This document shows, piece after piece, positions 12,202 through 21,898 of a stretch of DNA of 64,000 bases. Every line of letters starts with the position of its first letter. Position 1 is the stretch's first letter. A model generated the notes under the pieces. That model saw only the letters and a list, made by a program, of their open reading frames with translations, searched no databases and had not been told where the DNA came from. The stretch comes from Vicinamibacteria bacterium (GTDB lineage Bacteria; Acidobacteriota; Vicinamibacteria; Fen-336; JAGNNV01): the NCBI GenBank assembly GCA_019694155.1, contig JAIBCN010000142.1, positions 1 to 64,000 of the forward strand, written 5' to 3'. Both the position numbers and the translations under genes were made by a program.

Positions 12202-13040
12202 ATCTCGAATTCGCCGCGGCCGACCTCGATGACCTCGCCGGCCACGTAGATATTCCGGCTCTCGTCGATCCGCAGGCGAAGGGAGGAAGGGCGGCCCGTC
12301 ATCTCACCCTGGAAGATGCTCAAGGTGAGCGGGAGGGGCGTGTTGTTCGCGAGGTACCACCCGCCCAGATTCGCGGTCGCGCTCCCCGTGGCGGGGTCCT
12401 CGACCATCGCTCCTGACCTGCTGAAGAAGTACCGCGACAGAAGCGACCCGGCTCCGGTTTCCGCGAAGGCGTAGGCGTTGGGGCGCGCGCTGTCCGCGGT
12501 GGCCTGGGAAAGCAGGTCGTAGGAGACGCGCATGCCACGGACGGCCTCCGCGTTCGCGAGGGGCACGATGAGCTGCTCGGTTCCGGTGTTGACCCATAGC
12601 GGATGTCCGGAGAGGTCCGACTCGGTGAGGCCGAGGGCGGAGGCGAAGGTCGCCGGCGAAGCCCGAGGCGCACGATGGGTGGCGGGGTTCGCGCGCAGCT
12701 CGAGGACGCTGCCGTCCGTGGTCACCCGGATCACTCCGACGTTCAGCTCCAGGGAAACGTGCGAGGGAAGGTCCTGCAGGGCCTTGACCACATAGGCCGC
12801 GCCGAGGGTGGGGTGCCCGGCGAAGGGCATCTCGTAGGTCGGGGCGAAAATGCGCAGGCGAGCGTCGGCCTTGTTCGACCGCGTGACGAAACAGGTCTCG
12901 GAGAGATTGAACTGCAGGGCCAGCGCCTGCATCTGGCCGGTGTCGAGCGCTGCGGCATCCTCGAACACGCAAAGCGGGTTGCCGGTCAGGCGGCCGCTCC
13001 CGTGCGTGAAGACGTTGACCGTTCGATAGCGCAATCGCAC
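12198..13040 (-). CDS. PhzF family isomerase/epimerase-like protein
   Basis: A 280-residue protein with PhzF family marks: an N-terminal beta strand with VNVFTHGSGRLTGNPLCVF, then NLSETCFVT with the conserved catalytic-type Glu, TYEMPFAGHPTLGAAYVV, and the C-terminal VEDPATGSATANLGGW. PhzF-fold enzymes have two diaminopimelate-epimerase-like halves and isomerise varied small acids; most homologues have no known substrate. No phenazine genes are nearby, so that pathway should not be assumed. The GTG start lies 3 bases after the M14 peptidase stop, which suggests co-transcription. Confidence 0.92.
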   Translation of the reverse strand: MRLRYRTVNVFTHGSGRLTGNPLCVFEDAAALDTGQMQALALQFNLSETCFVTRSNKADARLRIFAPTYEMPFAGHPTLGAAYVVKALQDLPSHVSLELNVGVIRVTTDGSVLELRANPATHRAPRASPATFASALGLTESDLSGHPLWVNTGTEQLIVPLANAEAVRGMRVSYDLLSQATADSARPNAYAFAETGAGSLLSRYFFSRSGAMVEDPATGSATANLGGWYLANNTPLPLTLSIFQGEMTGRPSSLRLRIDESRNIYVAGEVIEVGRGEFEI

Positions 13041-13043
13041 GGA

Positions 13044-16000
13044 CTAGGGCCGCGGTGTTTCGGCCGGACGGGCCGGCCGCGTTCTGCTCATGGACAGGGA
13101 GACGCCTCCGCCAAAGAAGGTCTCCGCCTTCCGATCGACCTTGTGGTTCCCCTGGACGAGGTACTCGAAGTTCGCCTTGTCCCATTGCAGGCCCGCGGTG
13201 GCCACGAGCTTCAGCCAGTCGCCGTGCGCGGTTTCGTCGGGCGCCTCGGTGGAACCTTCGAAGAGAGTGACGTTCGGGTACCTTTGCATCCAGCCGCCGG
13301 GCTGGCCGCCGCTGCCCTGGGCCACGCCGCCTCCTCCTCCTCCCGCTCCAGCCGCGGCGCGCGAGCCCTTGATCGCCTTGTAGGTGAGGACCCCATCCGT
13401 GAAATCGAGCTTGAAGTTCTTCTCATCGAAGGCGAACGAGTAGCGCGTGTAGCGGTCGTAGGCCCGCTGGTTGAGCGCCCAGACCTCGGGCGCGGCTTTG
13501 ACGTTGGCCGTGATCATCGACAGGAGCTTCATCTGCTCGGTCTTGTGTCGCGGATATCGCGGATCGTCGAGCCACGAGAACCCCGGCATCCACCATCCCC
13601 GCATGGTCCAGTAGTCGCGCGTTTCGACAGCGCGCGTGCGCACCCAGGCCGCGTACTCGGAGAACATCTGCACCCACTCATGGGTCGGATAGCCGTGAGG
13701 ATTGAGGAAGATGTCGGGCAGCCACTCGCGCCAGAGCCGGGGGCGGACGCGGGTCTCGGGATACATGGGGTCGGCGTCGTTCTGCGCGGCGGTCACGTCG
13801 ACGCCCAGCGAGCCGAGGTAGCCCGCGTGAAGCATCTGGTAGGGCGTGATCTTCTGAAGATCCCAGGCGAGCTGTGCTCCGTCGGGGTTGGTGAACGGGT
13901 GCACGACCACGTTGACCTTCTTGAGCTTCTCCTTGTAGGCGGGGTCGGTCAGCAGCAGCTCGGCCATCCTGAGGACGTGGCTGGTGGAAGAGACCTCGTT
14001 CGCGTGCTGCCGCGCCGAGTAGACGACCGTGGGCTTGATGGTGGTCTGCTTGGCCGCGGAGAGGTGGGTCGCGTCCACCTTCGGCAGGATGTCCATCGCC
14101 CACACGTCCTTGCCGAGGTAACTCTCGCCCGCCTTGTAGACGGTGACCTCCGGGAACGTCGACATCTTCGCGAGAATCTCCGCGCCTTCGCCCGGGGAGA
14201 TGGGTTCGTCCCACTGCACGAGGGCACCGCCCGCGTATTTGTAGCCCGAAGGCAGAAACTTCCGGATGTCCGGCCAGGCGGCAGGCGCGCCGTTGGGCTC
14301 GAGTGTGGCCACGCGCTCGGTAGCCGCGGTCGCGGCATGCTCCCAGTGTGCGCCGAGGCGGAGGCTTCCTACATCGTGGTAGGCAAGGGCGCTCCTGTAC
14401 AGCCCGGCGGCGCGCAGGGCCGCGAGATTGGTGAGGGCCGCCGTGACCTGTTCGGCGGAGATCATGGTGCGGTCCACGCGGTCCTCCGCGGTCCGCTTCA
14501 CGAGATCGTCGCGCTCGTTCTTCTCCGAGTCGACCTTGACCCTGAGGTCGAGGCTGGTGAGGCCCGGCCGGCCCGCGAGCACGCGGGCGGCATACGCGGT
14601 GGGCCTGTCGGTCGCGACGTCGGTGATGTCGAGGTGCGCGGAGCCCGTCCGTCCGTTCTTCTCCTTGTACTCCACCGATACCGTGGGCCGGGGCTCGGTG
14701 AAGCCGGTGACGCTGTACTTGAGCCGCCCGGGCTTGCCGTCGGCCTTCGCCTGGATGTTCGGAATGATCCGGCCGATGTAGTTGAGCGACGGTCCCCGGG
14801 CGTAGCGGCCCAGGACATCGAAGAAGTGGATGGTGTTGAAGTAGATCTCCTCGTGGAGCATCTCCGTTGCCGAGATGTGCTCCTCGTCGATGCCGATCCG
14901 GTAGTCGGGCTCCGAGAGAGTCAGGTCCACGCGCATCTCGCCGAAGAAGGGCGCGTCTTCCGGCTTCGGCTTGCCCTTGTGAACCGCCATCACGTGGTCG
15001 TAGAGACGGCCGAGGATCTGAGACTGGAAGATGTCCCAGAACCGCTCGTAGTCGGTGACCACGCGTTCCTCCGCGACCCTGGCCCCGCCGATCGTGGCCT
15101 CGATCCAGCCGGTGGTGACGCGGGTCTTCTCGTAGTCCGGCAGCCGGTCGAACATCGAGCGCAGGACCCACTTCGGTTCGAATGTCTCGTTCAGCACCGA
15201 GCTGCCATCCTTTCCCTTCACCGAGACCTCGTAGGCGGGCGAGCCGATCGGCATCTTCTCGATGACGATCTGCTTGAGGTCGAGCTTCAGATCCCGCGCC
15301 ATGACGTCGGCGAAGGGATAAGCCTCGAGCAGCCAGCGCGTGGGGGCGAATACGGTCTGCGTCTTCCACTCGGCGGGCGGACCGATTTCCGCGAATTTCA
15401 GCGTCACGGAGCCGATCTCCTTTCCCGCAAGCCGCGGCATGACCGAGTCGATGAGCCACGAGTAACCCTGCTTGTACGCGGAGAGAACCGCCACCGAGAT
15501 GGTGGAGTCAGGAGCGCCCGCAGCCACGAGTTCGGCGCGAATCTGCTTTTCGATGGCCGCGCGAACCGCGGGCGGCTCGGAAAGCCGGGCTTCGATCCGG
15601 ATCGGCGGCGGGAGTTTCGTCCTCCGGTTGATCGCGGGCAGGACTTTGTCGCGGAAGATCTTCCAGAACTCGTCCACCTCGGACGCGATGTCCATTTCGC
15701 CCGTCACAGGAGCGCCCGCGACCACGATGGGCGGCGCCTTCTGCACGTCCAGGTTCTCGACCGCGACATCGAGCGCGCCGCCGAGCTTCGCTCCCACCCG
15801 CGACCGCACCACCGCGTCAAGACCCGGCTCCGCCTTCTCGACGAACACCTTCACCCGCGCACTCGCGAGGTCGCGGCCCTGGAGCGAAGCCACCAGACGA
15901 TCGAGCTTGTAGAGGGCAGCCGCGGCCTGCCCTTCGGGCGAGCGGGCCTGGACGAACTTGCGGACATCCTCCTCGATGTCGTCGACCGTCGTCCGGTCCT

Positions 16001-17363
16001 TGCCGCGCGCCGCGATGTGAGGGAAGGTCTCCGCCAGCTGGGCCACCGCGCGCGCCACTCCGGCGGCATCGCCTCCCGCGACCACGATGGCGGGTTTGCC
16101 CTGGCCGGGCTGACCGCCGAAGGCATTCTTCACCACCTGGATCAGGCCTTCGCCGGGAGCGAGCGCGGGAAGTTCGAACTTCTTGTCGCGAATCAGGCGC
16201 TCGACCACGGGGTGCTTCGCTCCGACCAGGATCAGCATGGGCAATGCTTCCGGTCGGTCCTTGTCGCTGTCGGCCTCGGGTGTCGGGGAGGGCGCGCCCT
16301 CGGGAGCCCGCGGGGGCGTCGTGGCGTCGATTGAATCCGCGGTCACCACGAGCGGGATGGAGACGCCGGTCGACTCGAGCCCGATGCGGGCGGCCAGATC
16401 GATGATGCCTGCGGTCCCTTCGCCGAACGCGCTGATCATGATCTCGGAGCGGTCGGGGATGAGGTTGTTGTCCGAGTCGCCGAGACCGCCGTCGATCGAG
16501 TAGAGGGTCGACAGGTCGAGGCCCTCTTTGGCGGCGCTTGCCCGGCGCGCGATGGGCTGAGGCTTCTCCGGCTTCGCCACCCCTTTGATGTCCACGGTCG
16601 CGCGGGCTGCGCCGGCGTTGAGGCGGACGCGCAACGCGTTGACGCCGCGATAGCTGAGGGCCGCCGGAGCGGTCGCGGCGGGTAGCCGCGTGGCCACGGC
16701 GGTCAGGGCCGCGCGCGCCTTCACCAGCGCGGTGGCGTTCGCCACCTTTGCCGCGATCACGAGACGGGTGACGCCCTGTCGCGTGACGATGGCTTCGTCA
16801 ATGGCCACATCGGCGGGGGAGACCCCCGAGGGTTTGAGGGCGTCCCGAAGGTCGGCCGCGACCTTCTCGAGCGTCGCGCCCTTCACATCCCACGCGTAGG
16901 GAAGCCGGGCGGCCACGTACTCCGCAGCCGCCATGAGGGAGGCGTCGGTTCTGCCGGCGACGAGAAGGGCGGATGGCTGCCCAGCGGTGAAACGCACCAG
17001 GCCCTCATCGGCGCTCAGGGCGAGGACATCGGTGCCGCTCCCGGTTGCGATGGAGATGGCGATGCCCGGGCCGGCGCCGCGCTTCACGGGAATGTCCATC
17101 GCGGTGGTTTCGAGACCGAGGCGCGCGGCGATGTTCGCCGCCGCCGCGATCTGTCCTTCCGTAGGCGATGCGGGCAGGACGAAACGGGCATTCGCGAAGT
17201 CCGCGAAGCCGTCCCCGTTCCGGTCCTCGACCGCCGAACCCAACTTGAAGAGGCTGGAGAGATCGCGGACCGCGGCGGGCTCGGCGCCGTGGCCCGGCCG
17301 GGTCCAGGCGGCGATTCCAAGTGCGAGAGCGAGGGGCCATGCTTTCGAAGGGCGGTGAGTCAA
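13044..17363 (-). CDS. Large secreted M14 family zinc carboxypeptidase-like protein
   Basis: About 1439 residues. TTG 17363 is preferred because GGAGG lies 9 bases upstream and it leaves a clean signal peptide (WPLALALGIAAWTRPGHGAEP); ATG 17372 and GTG 17390 are alternatives. Two related N-terminal units each begin with a calcium-loop-like stretch (DRNGDGFADF; DSDNNLIPDR) followed by AARLGLETTAMDIP or AARIGLESTGVSIP. The M14 domain lies near residues 1050-1400, with the zinc HxxE in SARQHANEVSS and a later ligand in VVVHPFTNPDG. The C-terminal tail is Gly-rich. It is probably periplasmic or extracellular and sits between a TonB receptor and phzF, suggesting peptide uptake and breakdown. Confidence 0.87.
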   Translation of the reverse strand: MTHRPSKAWPLALALGIAAWTRPGHGAEPAAVRDLSSLFKLGSAVEDRNGDGFADFANARFVLPASPTEGQIAAAANIAARLGLETTAMDIPVKRGAGPGIAISIATGSGTDVLALSADEGLVRFTAGQPSALLVAGRTDASLMAAAEYVAARLPYAWDVKGATLEKVAADLRDALKPSGVSPADVAIDEAIVTRQGVTRLVIAAKVANATALVKARAALTAVATRLPAATAPAALSYRGVNALRVRLNAGAARATVDIKGVAKPEKPQPIARRASAAKEGLDLSTLYSIDGGLGDSDNNLIPDRSEIMISAFGEGTAGIIDLAARIGLESTGVSIPLVVTADSIDATTPPRAPEGAPSPTPEADSDKDRPEALPMLILVGAKHPVVERLIRDKKFELPALAPGEGLIQVVKNAFGGQPGQGKPAIVVAGGDAAGVARAVAQLAETFPHIAARGKDRTTVDDIEEDVRKFVQARSPEGQAAAALYKLDRLVASLQGRDLASARVKVFVEKAEPGLDAVVRSRVGAKLGGALDVAVENLDVQKAPPIVVAGAPVTGEMDIASEVDEFWKIFRDKVLPAINRRTKLPPPIRIEARLSEPPAVRAAIEKQIRAELVAAGAPDSTISVAVLSAYKQGYSWLIDSVMPRLAGKEIGSVTLKFAEIGPPAEWKTQTVFAPTRWLLEAYPFADVMARDLKLDLKQIVIEKMPIGSPAYEVSVKGKDGSSVLNETFEPKWVLRSMFDRLPDYEKTRVTTGWIEATIGGARVAEERVVTDYERFWDIFQSQILGRLYDHVMAVHKGKPKPEDAPFFGEMRVDLTLSEPDYRIGIDEEHISATEMLHEEIYFNTIHFFDVLGRYARGPSLNYIGRIIPNIQAKADGKPGRLKYSVTGFTEPRPTVSVEYKEKNGRTGSAHLDITDVATDRPTAYAARVLAGRPGLTSLDLRVKVDSEKNERDDLVKRTAEDRVDRTMISAEQVTAALTNLAALRAAGLYRSALAYHDVGSLRLGAHWEHAATAATERVATLEPNGAPAAWPDIRKFLPSGYKYAGGALVQWDEPISPGEGAEILAKMSTFPEVTVYKAGESYLGKDVWAMDILPKVDATHLSAAKQTTIKPTVVYSARQHANEVSSTSHVLRMAELLLTDPAYKEKLKKVNVVVHPFTNPDGAQLAWDLQKITPYQMLHAGYLGSLGVDVTAAQNDADPMYPETRVRPRLWREWLPDIFLNPHGYPTHEWVQMFSEYAAWVRTRAVETRDYWTMRGWWMPGFSWLDDPRYPRHKTEQMKLLSMITANVKAAPEVWALNQRAYDRYTRYSFAFDEKNFKLDFTDGVLTYKAIKGSRAAAGAGGGGGGVAQGSGGQPGGWMQRYPNVTLFEGSTEAPDETAHGDWLKLVATAGLQWDKANFEYLVQGNHKVDRKAETFFGGGVSLSMSRTRPARPAETPRP

Positions 17364-17483
17364 GGGGGACATCCTCCAGAGGGAAGGCACGATAGGGGAA
17401 GGCAGACGGGGCGCGCCTCGCCAAGGCGCGCTCCTTTCGGGGCGAGAGGCATGCGACCGCCTCCGTGTGGCCGTCTCGCGAGG

Positions 17484-20339
17484 CTAGAAGCTGTAGCGGA
17501 CGGCGAGCTCGATCTGGCGGGAGGGGGCGTTGATGTTCGGCAGCAGAGAGTTGACCTGACCGAAGGGGGCGGACCCGAGGTTGTTCACCGGGATGTTGTA
17601 GTTCGTCTGATTCAAGACGTTGAAGAGCTGGGCCACGAGTTCGAATCGGTGAGCCTGAGCGCCGGAGTTCAGGGTGAAGGTCTTGGACAGCCGCGCGTCG
17701 ATGTTCTTGTAGGTCGGGCACGCGACCGAAGTCACGGTCGCGAGATTTCTGGCGGCGCGGAAGGCATTCACCGCCGCGAGGTCGAGTCCGCGACACCCGC
17801 TTCCCACCGCCACCCCGGCGGGCAGATCGCCCGTGTATCCGTCGGCATTGAGATCGAGGGAAGTGGTCGGCGAGAAGGGGAGGCTCGATCGGAAATCGCC
17901 GATGGCGGAGATCTGGAATCCCGCGGGCAGCTTCACGATTCCGCTGAAGACCAGGCGGTGCCGGCGGTCCGCGGTTCCGTAACGCTCGACTTTGGTGAAG
18001 CCATAGGTGCCGGCGGCCGCGCTGGTGAAGCCGTCGTCCTTGGCCTCGGAGTAGGTGTACGACAGAAGTACCTGATAGTTGTGGCTCATCCGCTTCTCGA
18101 CCTTCACCAGCAGTGCCTTGAAGGTATTGTCGAAGGTGGACTGGGCGTTGGTGACTCGCGCGAACTGCGGATAGGGGCGGACCCGGGAGGTCTGGCCCGG
18201 GAGGTTCAAGTCCACGGTTTCCCGGTCCGCTTTGCGGATGGCCATGGTGGCGTCGACGGTCAGGGCGATTTCGGGAGTGAGAGTGCGGCTCAGGCCCAGG
18301 TTGAACTGGTGCGCGTAGGGGCTCTCGAAATCGTTGGCGTTGACCGTGATGTTGGGGGGGGCGCTGGAGATGAACTGATCACGAGACTTGCCGCCGAGAG
18401 GATCGGGGAAGGTCGGACGTGAGATCACGATCGTCTTGCTCTGGGGCCAGGTGATCTCCGCGCCGTTGAGCAGGGTGCGGACGTTGTCGTAGAACAGACC
18501 GTACCCGCCGCGGATATTCGTCTTCCCGTTGCGGCCGGGGTCCCAGGCGAATCCGATGCGCGGGCCCCAGTTGTTCTTGTCTCCGCGGGCGTCGGACCCC
18601 TGGTGGAACGGGATCGGCAGCGGGTAGGCGCCGTCCCGGCCCAGCTTGGCCTGAACCCGTGCGAGGAGATCGGGGATGTCCTCGTTGTAGGAACCGAACT
18701 GGCGGTCGTAACGGAGTCCGAGGTTGAACGTGAGTCCCTCGATCGGGGTCCAGTCGTCCTGGATATAGAGGCCGAGGACCTTGATCGGGGTATCGCCGTA
18801 GGTGGGGAGGGAGTTGGTGTATTGGGTGGGGTAGGTCGTGGGGTCGGCGGCGTTGTAGGGGACATCCCGCGGGAAGGTCCACGAGCCCAGCGGTGAGCCC
18901 ATGTTGTCGAATTGGAAGTTCACGATCGACCCGTCGAAACCTGCCTTGAGGGCATGCCGGCCGCGGATGTGCGAGAAGTCGTCCCGGATCTGGTAGCGCT
19001 TTTCCGGGCCCATCTGGCTGTTGCCGCAGCCGCCAAGGGTGAGGGACGGGTAGGTGAAGATCGGAGTGCAGAGCGAGAGACGGTCCTGGCCGAAGTCGCC
19101 CGGCTCCCAGTCGCCGTTGGAGTTGGGCGGGGCCACCTTGAACTTGGCGAAGGCGTACTGGACGCGGAAGTCGTTGATGGACTGCTGGCTGATGACCCAG
19201 GTGTGGCCCGCCACCGCCGAGCTGCGCGGCACCGCGAAGTCGAAGCTGGCGGTCGGGTGGGTGCGGCCACCGGTGGTGATGATGGGGCGATATTCGTCCT
19301 CGGCGGCCCATCGGAAGAAGGCGGTCTGGCCCTCGGTGATCTTGTGGTCGACGCGCGCGAGGTAGGTCCAACGCTTCTGCTTCGATTCGTAGGTCCCGTC
19401 ATACTGAGGCCACACTCCCAGCGTGTTCACGGTCAGAAACTGGCTCTCCCTGGTCCCTTCATACGTGAAGAAGAAATGAGTCTTGTCTTTCACGATCGGG
19501 CCGCCGATCGACCCGCCGTACTGATAGCGCTGGTAGGGCGGCTTGGTGACCTCGAACATCGCCTTCTCGGTCAGCGCGTCGTCGCGGAAGAAGGTGAACG
19601 CGCCCCCGTGGAATTCGTTGGTGCCCGTCTTGGAGACGACGGAGACGAGGCCTCCGGTGGCGAGACCGTACTCGGCCTTGTAGTTCGAGGTCGACACCTT
19701 GAATTCGCGGATCGCCTCCATGGCGAAGTTCTGCCGCGGCTCGCCCATCTGTGCCCAGGTGTTGTTGACGCCGTCCACCACGAAAGCATTCGAGTACTCC
19801 CGCGCGCCGCCGCCCACGTTGACGTTGCCGCGATAGAAGAAGCCTCGAATATTGTCCTGACTCGTGCCGGGCGTCAGCATGGCGAGGTCGATCCACCGCC
19901 GCGAGGCCACGGGCAGGCTCTGTATCTGCGCGTTCGAAACGCTCGTGGACACGGTTGCCACGCTCGTATCGACGAGAGGCGCCTCCGCCACCACATCCAC
20001 GTTCTCGCTCATCGAGGCGGGGCGCATGACGAACGGGATGGCGGCGGTCTGGTCGATGACCAGGAGAATCTCCCGGGCTTCACCCCTGAAGCCGGTCAGG
20101 GTGGTCGAGACCACGTAGGGCCCGGGAGGAAGTGCCCCCAGCCGGTAGGTTCCCGTCGAATCGGTGATGGCGGTTCGGGCGAGTCCGCTCTCTTTGTTCT
20201 TCGCGATCACCGTGGCCCCGGGCAGGGCGCCTCCGGTTTCGTCCTTCACCGAGCCGGTGATCTGGGCGTTCTGGGCGAACGCGGCCGATCCGAGCGCCAG
20301 CAGGAAGACAAGACAGGCAAGCCTGAACGTGCTGATCAT
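17484..20339 (-). CDS. TonB-dependent receptor with N-terminal carboxypeptidase-regulatory-like domain
   Basis: A 951-residue outer-membrane protein: signal peptide (residues 1-22, AFAQNAQ), a carboxypeptidase-regulatory-like Ig fold (ITGSVKDETGGALPGATV), a plug-type region (DVVAEAPLVDTS, RGNVNVGGGAREYSNAFVVDG), then a beta-barrel ending in the aromatic terminal residue (VRYSF). This Oar-like architecture is typical of Acidobacteriota, which carry many such receptors. The substrate is unknown; the linked M14 peptidase gene suggests peptides. GGAGG lies 7 bases before the ATG. It leads the run of receptor, peptidase (120-base gap) and phzF. Confidence 0.93.
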   Translation of the reverse strand: MISTFRLACLVFLLALGSAAFAQNAQITGSVKDETGGALPGATVIAKNKESGLARTAITDSTGTYRLGALPPGPYVVSTTLTGFRGEAREILLVIDQTAAIPFVMRPASMSENVDVVAEAPLVDTSVATVSTSVSNAQIQSLPVASRRWIDLAMLTPGTSQDNIRGFFYRGNVNVGGGAREYSNAFVVDGVNNTWAQMGEPRQNFAMEAIREFKVSTSNYKAEYGLATGGLVSVVSKTGTNEFHGGAFTFFRDDALTEKAMFEVTKPPYQRYQYGGSIGGPIVKDKTHFFFTYEGTRESQFLTVNTLGVWPQYDGTYESKQKRWTYLARVDHKITEGQTAFFRWAAEDEYRPIITTGGRTHPTASFDFAVPRSSAVAGHTWVISQQSINDFRVQYAFAKFKVAPPNSNGDWEPGDFGQDRLSLCTPIFTYPSLTLGGCGNSQMGPEKRYQIRDDFSHIRGRHALKAGFDGSIVNFQFDNMGSPLGSWTFPRDVPYNAADPTTYPTQYTNSLPTYGDTPIKVLGLYIQDDWTPIEGLTFNLGLRYDRQFGSYNEDIPDLLARVQAKLGRDGAYPLPIPFHQGSDARGDKNNWGPRIGFAWDPGRNGKTNIRGGYGLFYDNVRTLLNGAEITWPQSKTIVISRPTFPDPLGGKSRDQFISSAPPNITVNANDFESPYAHQFNLGLSRTLTPEIALTVDATMAIRKADRETVDLNLPGQTSRVRPYPQFARVTNAQSTFDNTFKALLVKVEKRMSHNYQVLLSYTYSEAKDDGFTSAAAGTYGFTKVERYGTADRRHRLVFSGIVKLPAGFQISAIGDFRSSLPFSPTTSLDLNADGYTGDLPAGVAVGSGCRGLDLAAVNAFRAARNLATVTSVACPTYKNIDARLSKTFTLNSGAQAHRFELVAQLFNVLNQTNYNIPVNNLGSAPFGQVNSLLPNINAPSRQIELAVRYSF

Positions 20340-20457
20340 GTGCGACCTCCGTGAAGGGATTTGGGGAGAAGGCGCGCCGCCCTGCGTCTGTTTCCTGAAC
20401 CGTACTCCCTGGCTCGGTGGCCGTCAAGGAGGTTTCCACTCGACTAGAGTCGAGGCC

Positions 20458-21873
20458 ATGAATCCGGAAGAATTCAGGGCCTTCGGCCACCGCCTCATCG
20501 ACTGGATCGCGGACTATCGCGCGGGCACGGAGAAGCGCCCGGTGATGTCGACGGTCGAACCGGGATCCCTCCGCGCTCAACTTCCGCAGACGCCGCCGGA
20601 TGCGCCGGAGTCGCTCGACGCCGTACTTCGCGATGTCGAGAAGATCCTGATGCCCGGTCTCTCGCACTGGCAGCACCCGCGTTTCTTCGGCTACTTCCCG
20701 TCGAACGGCGAACTCTCTTCGGTTCTTGGCGACTACCTGAGCACGGGCCTCGGTGTCCTCGGACTGTCGTGGCAGTCGAGCCCCGCGCTCACCGAGGTGG
20801 AGGAAGTCACGACCGACTGGCTCCGGCAGATGGTGGGCCTTTCCGACAAGTGGAGCGGGGTCATCCAGGACACCGCGTCCACGAGCACGCTCGTCGCCCT
20901 CATCAGCGCCCGCGAGCGGATCTCGAATTACTCACTGGTCAAGGGAGGCCTGCAGAAAGTCGACACGCCGCTCGTGGTCTACGTGTCCGCGCATTCGCAC
21001 AGCTCGGTCGACAAGGCGGCGCTCCTCGCCGGCTTTGGGCGCGATCATGTGCGCATCGTGGCGACGGACGCGGCTTACGGCATGCGCCCCGATGCGCTTG
21101 CTGACGCGATCCGCGCGGACCTCTTGGCCGGCCGCAAGCCGTGCGCGGTGGTCGCCACAGCCGGCACCACCACGACCACCGCGTTCGATCCCGTCGGTGC
21201 GCTCGCGGAAGTCGCGCGGGAGCACGGCCTGTGGCTTCACGTGGACGCGGCGATGGCCGGTTCGGCCATGATCCTGCCCGAGTGCCGGTCCCTGTGGGAG
21301 GGGATAGAAGGTGCTGATTCCCTCGTCCTCAATCCGCACAAGTGGATGGGTGTCGCCTTTGACTGCTCCGTCTACTACGTGCGGGATGCGGAACACCTCG
21401 TTCGCGTGATGAGCACGAATCCCAGCTACCTGCGCACCGCGGTGGACGAGAAGGTCAAGAACCTCCGCGACTGGGGCATTCCGCTCGGGCGGCGGTTCCG
21501 CGCGTTGAAGCTGTGGTTCCTCATCCGCGAGCAGGGCGTCACCGGCCTGCAGGCACGGCTGCGCCGCGACCTCGCAAACGCCCAGTGGCTGCGAAGCGCG
21601 GTGGAGTCGACCCCTCACTGGCGCGTCCTCGCCCCGGTGAGGCTGCAGACGGTGTGCGTCCGCCACGAGCCTGAAGGTGTCGCCGGCGAGGAGCTCGACC
21701 GTCACACCCGGGCGTGGGCGGAAGCGCTCAATCGCTCGGGCGCCGCCTACGTGACCCCGGCGACGCTGGACGGCCGATGGATGGTGCGGGTGAGCATCGG
21801 CGCCCTCCTCACGGAACGGCCCCATGTCGAGGCCTTGTGGGAGGCGATGAAAGCGGCGGCGGACGAAGCCTAA
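20458..21873 (+). CDS. PLP-dependent group II amino acid decarboxylase
   Basis: A 471-residue aromatic-L-amino-acid/glutamate decarboxylase-family enzyme of usual length. The cofactor site is visible: the pyridoxal Lys in LVLNPHKWMGV near residue 295, LHVDAAMAGSAM with the conserved Asp, and TAGTTTTTAFDP. The N terminus shows the family HWQHPRFFGYFPSN segment. The likely reaction is decarboxylation of an aromatic or related amino acid to an amine; the exact substrate cannot be read. ATG 20458 is chosen because NPEEFRAFGHRLIDWI is the normal family start. It is divergent from the TonB receptor. Confidence 0.92.
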   Translation: MNPEEFRAFGHRLIDWIADYRAGTEKRPVMSTVEPGSLRAQLPQTPPDAPESLDAVLRDVEKILMPGLSHWQHPRFFGYFPSNGELSSVLGDYLSTGLGVLGLSWQSSPALTEVEEVTTDWLRQMVGLSDKWSGVIQDTASTSTLVALISARERISNYSLVKGGLQKVDTPLVVYVSAHSHSSVDKAALLAGFGRDHVRIVATDAAYGMRPDALADAIRADLLAGRKPCAVVATAGTTTTTAFDPVGALAEVAREHGLWLHVDAAMAGSAMILPECRSLWEGIEGADSLVLNPHKWMGVAFDCSVYYVRDAEHLVRVMSTNPSYLRTAVDEKVKNLRDWGIPLGRRFRALKLWFLIREQGVTGLQARLRRDLANAQWLRSAVESTPHWRVLAPVRLQTVCVRHEPEGVAGEELDRHTRAWAEALNRSGAAYVTPATLDGRWMVRVSIGALLTERPHVEALWEAMKAAADEA

Positions 21874-21898
21874 GGACGAAGCTCCGCGCCCGCGCCGA

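Noticed and set aside
12198-13040. Phenazine biosynthesis
   Set aside because: PhzF-fold proteins are widespread with other roles and no other phenazine gene is near.
12603-16334. Plus-strand frame of over 1200 codons opposite the M14 gene
   Set aside because: The M14 frame has signal peptide, zinc motifs and normal composition; the opposite frame reads as composition-biased shadow.
18912-20354. Plus-strand frame opposite the TonB receptor
   Set aside because: The receptor has signal peptide, plug and C-terminal aromatic; the opposite frame shows no protein-like pattern.
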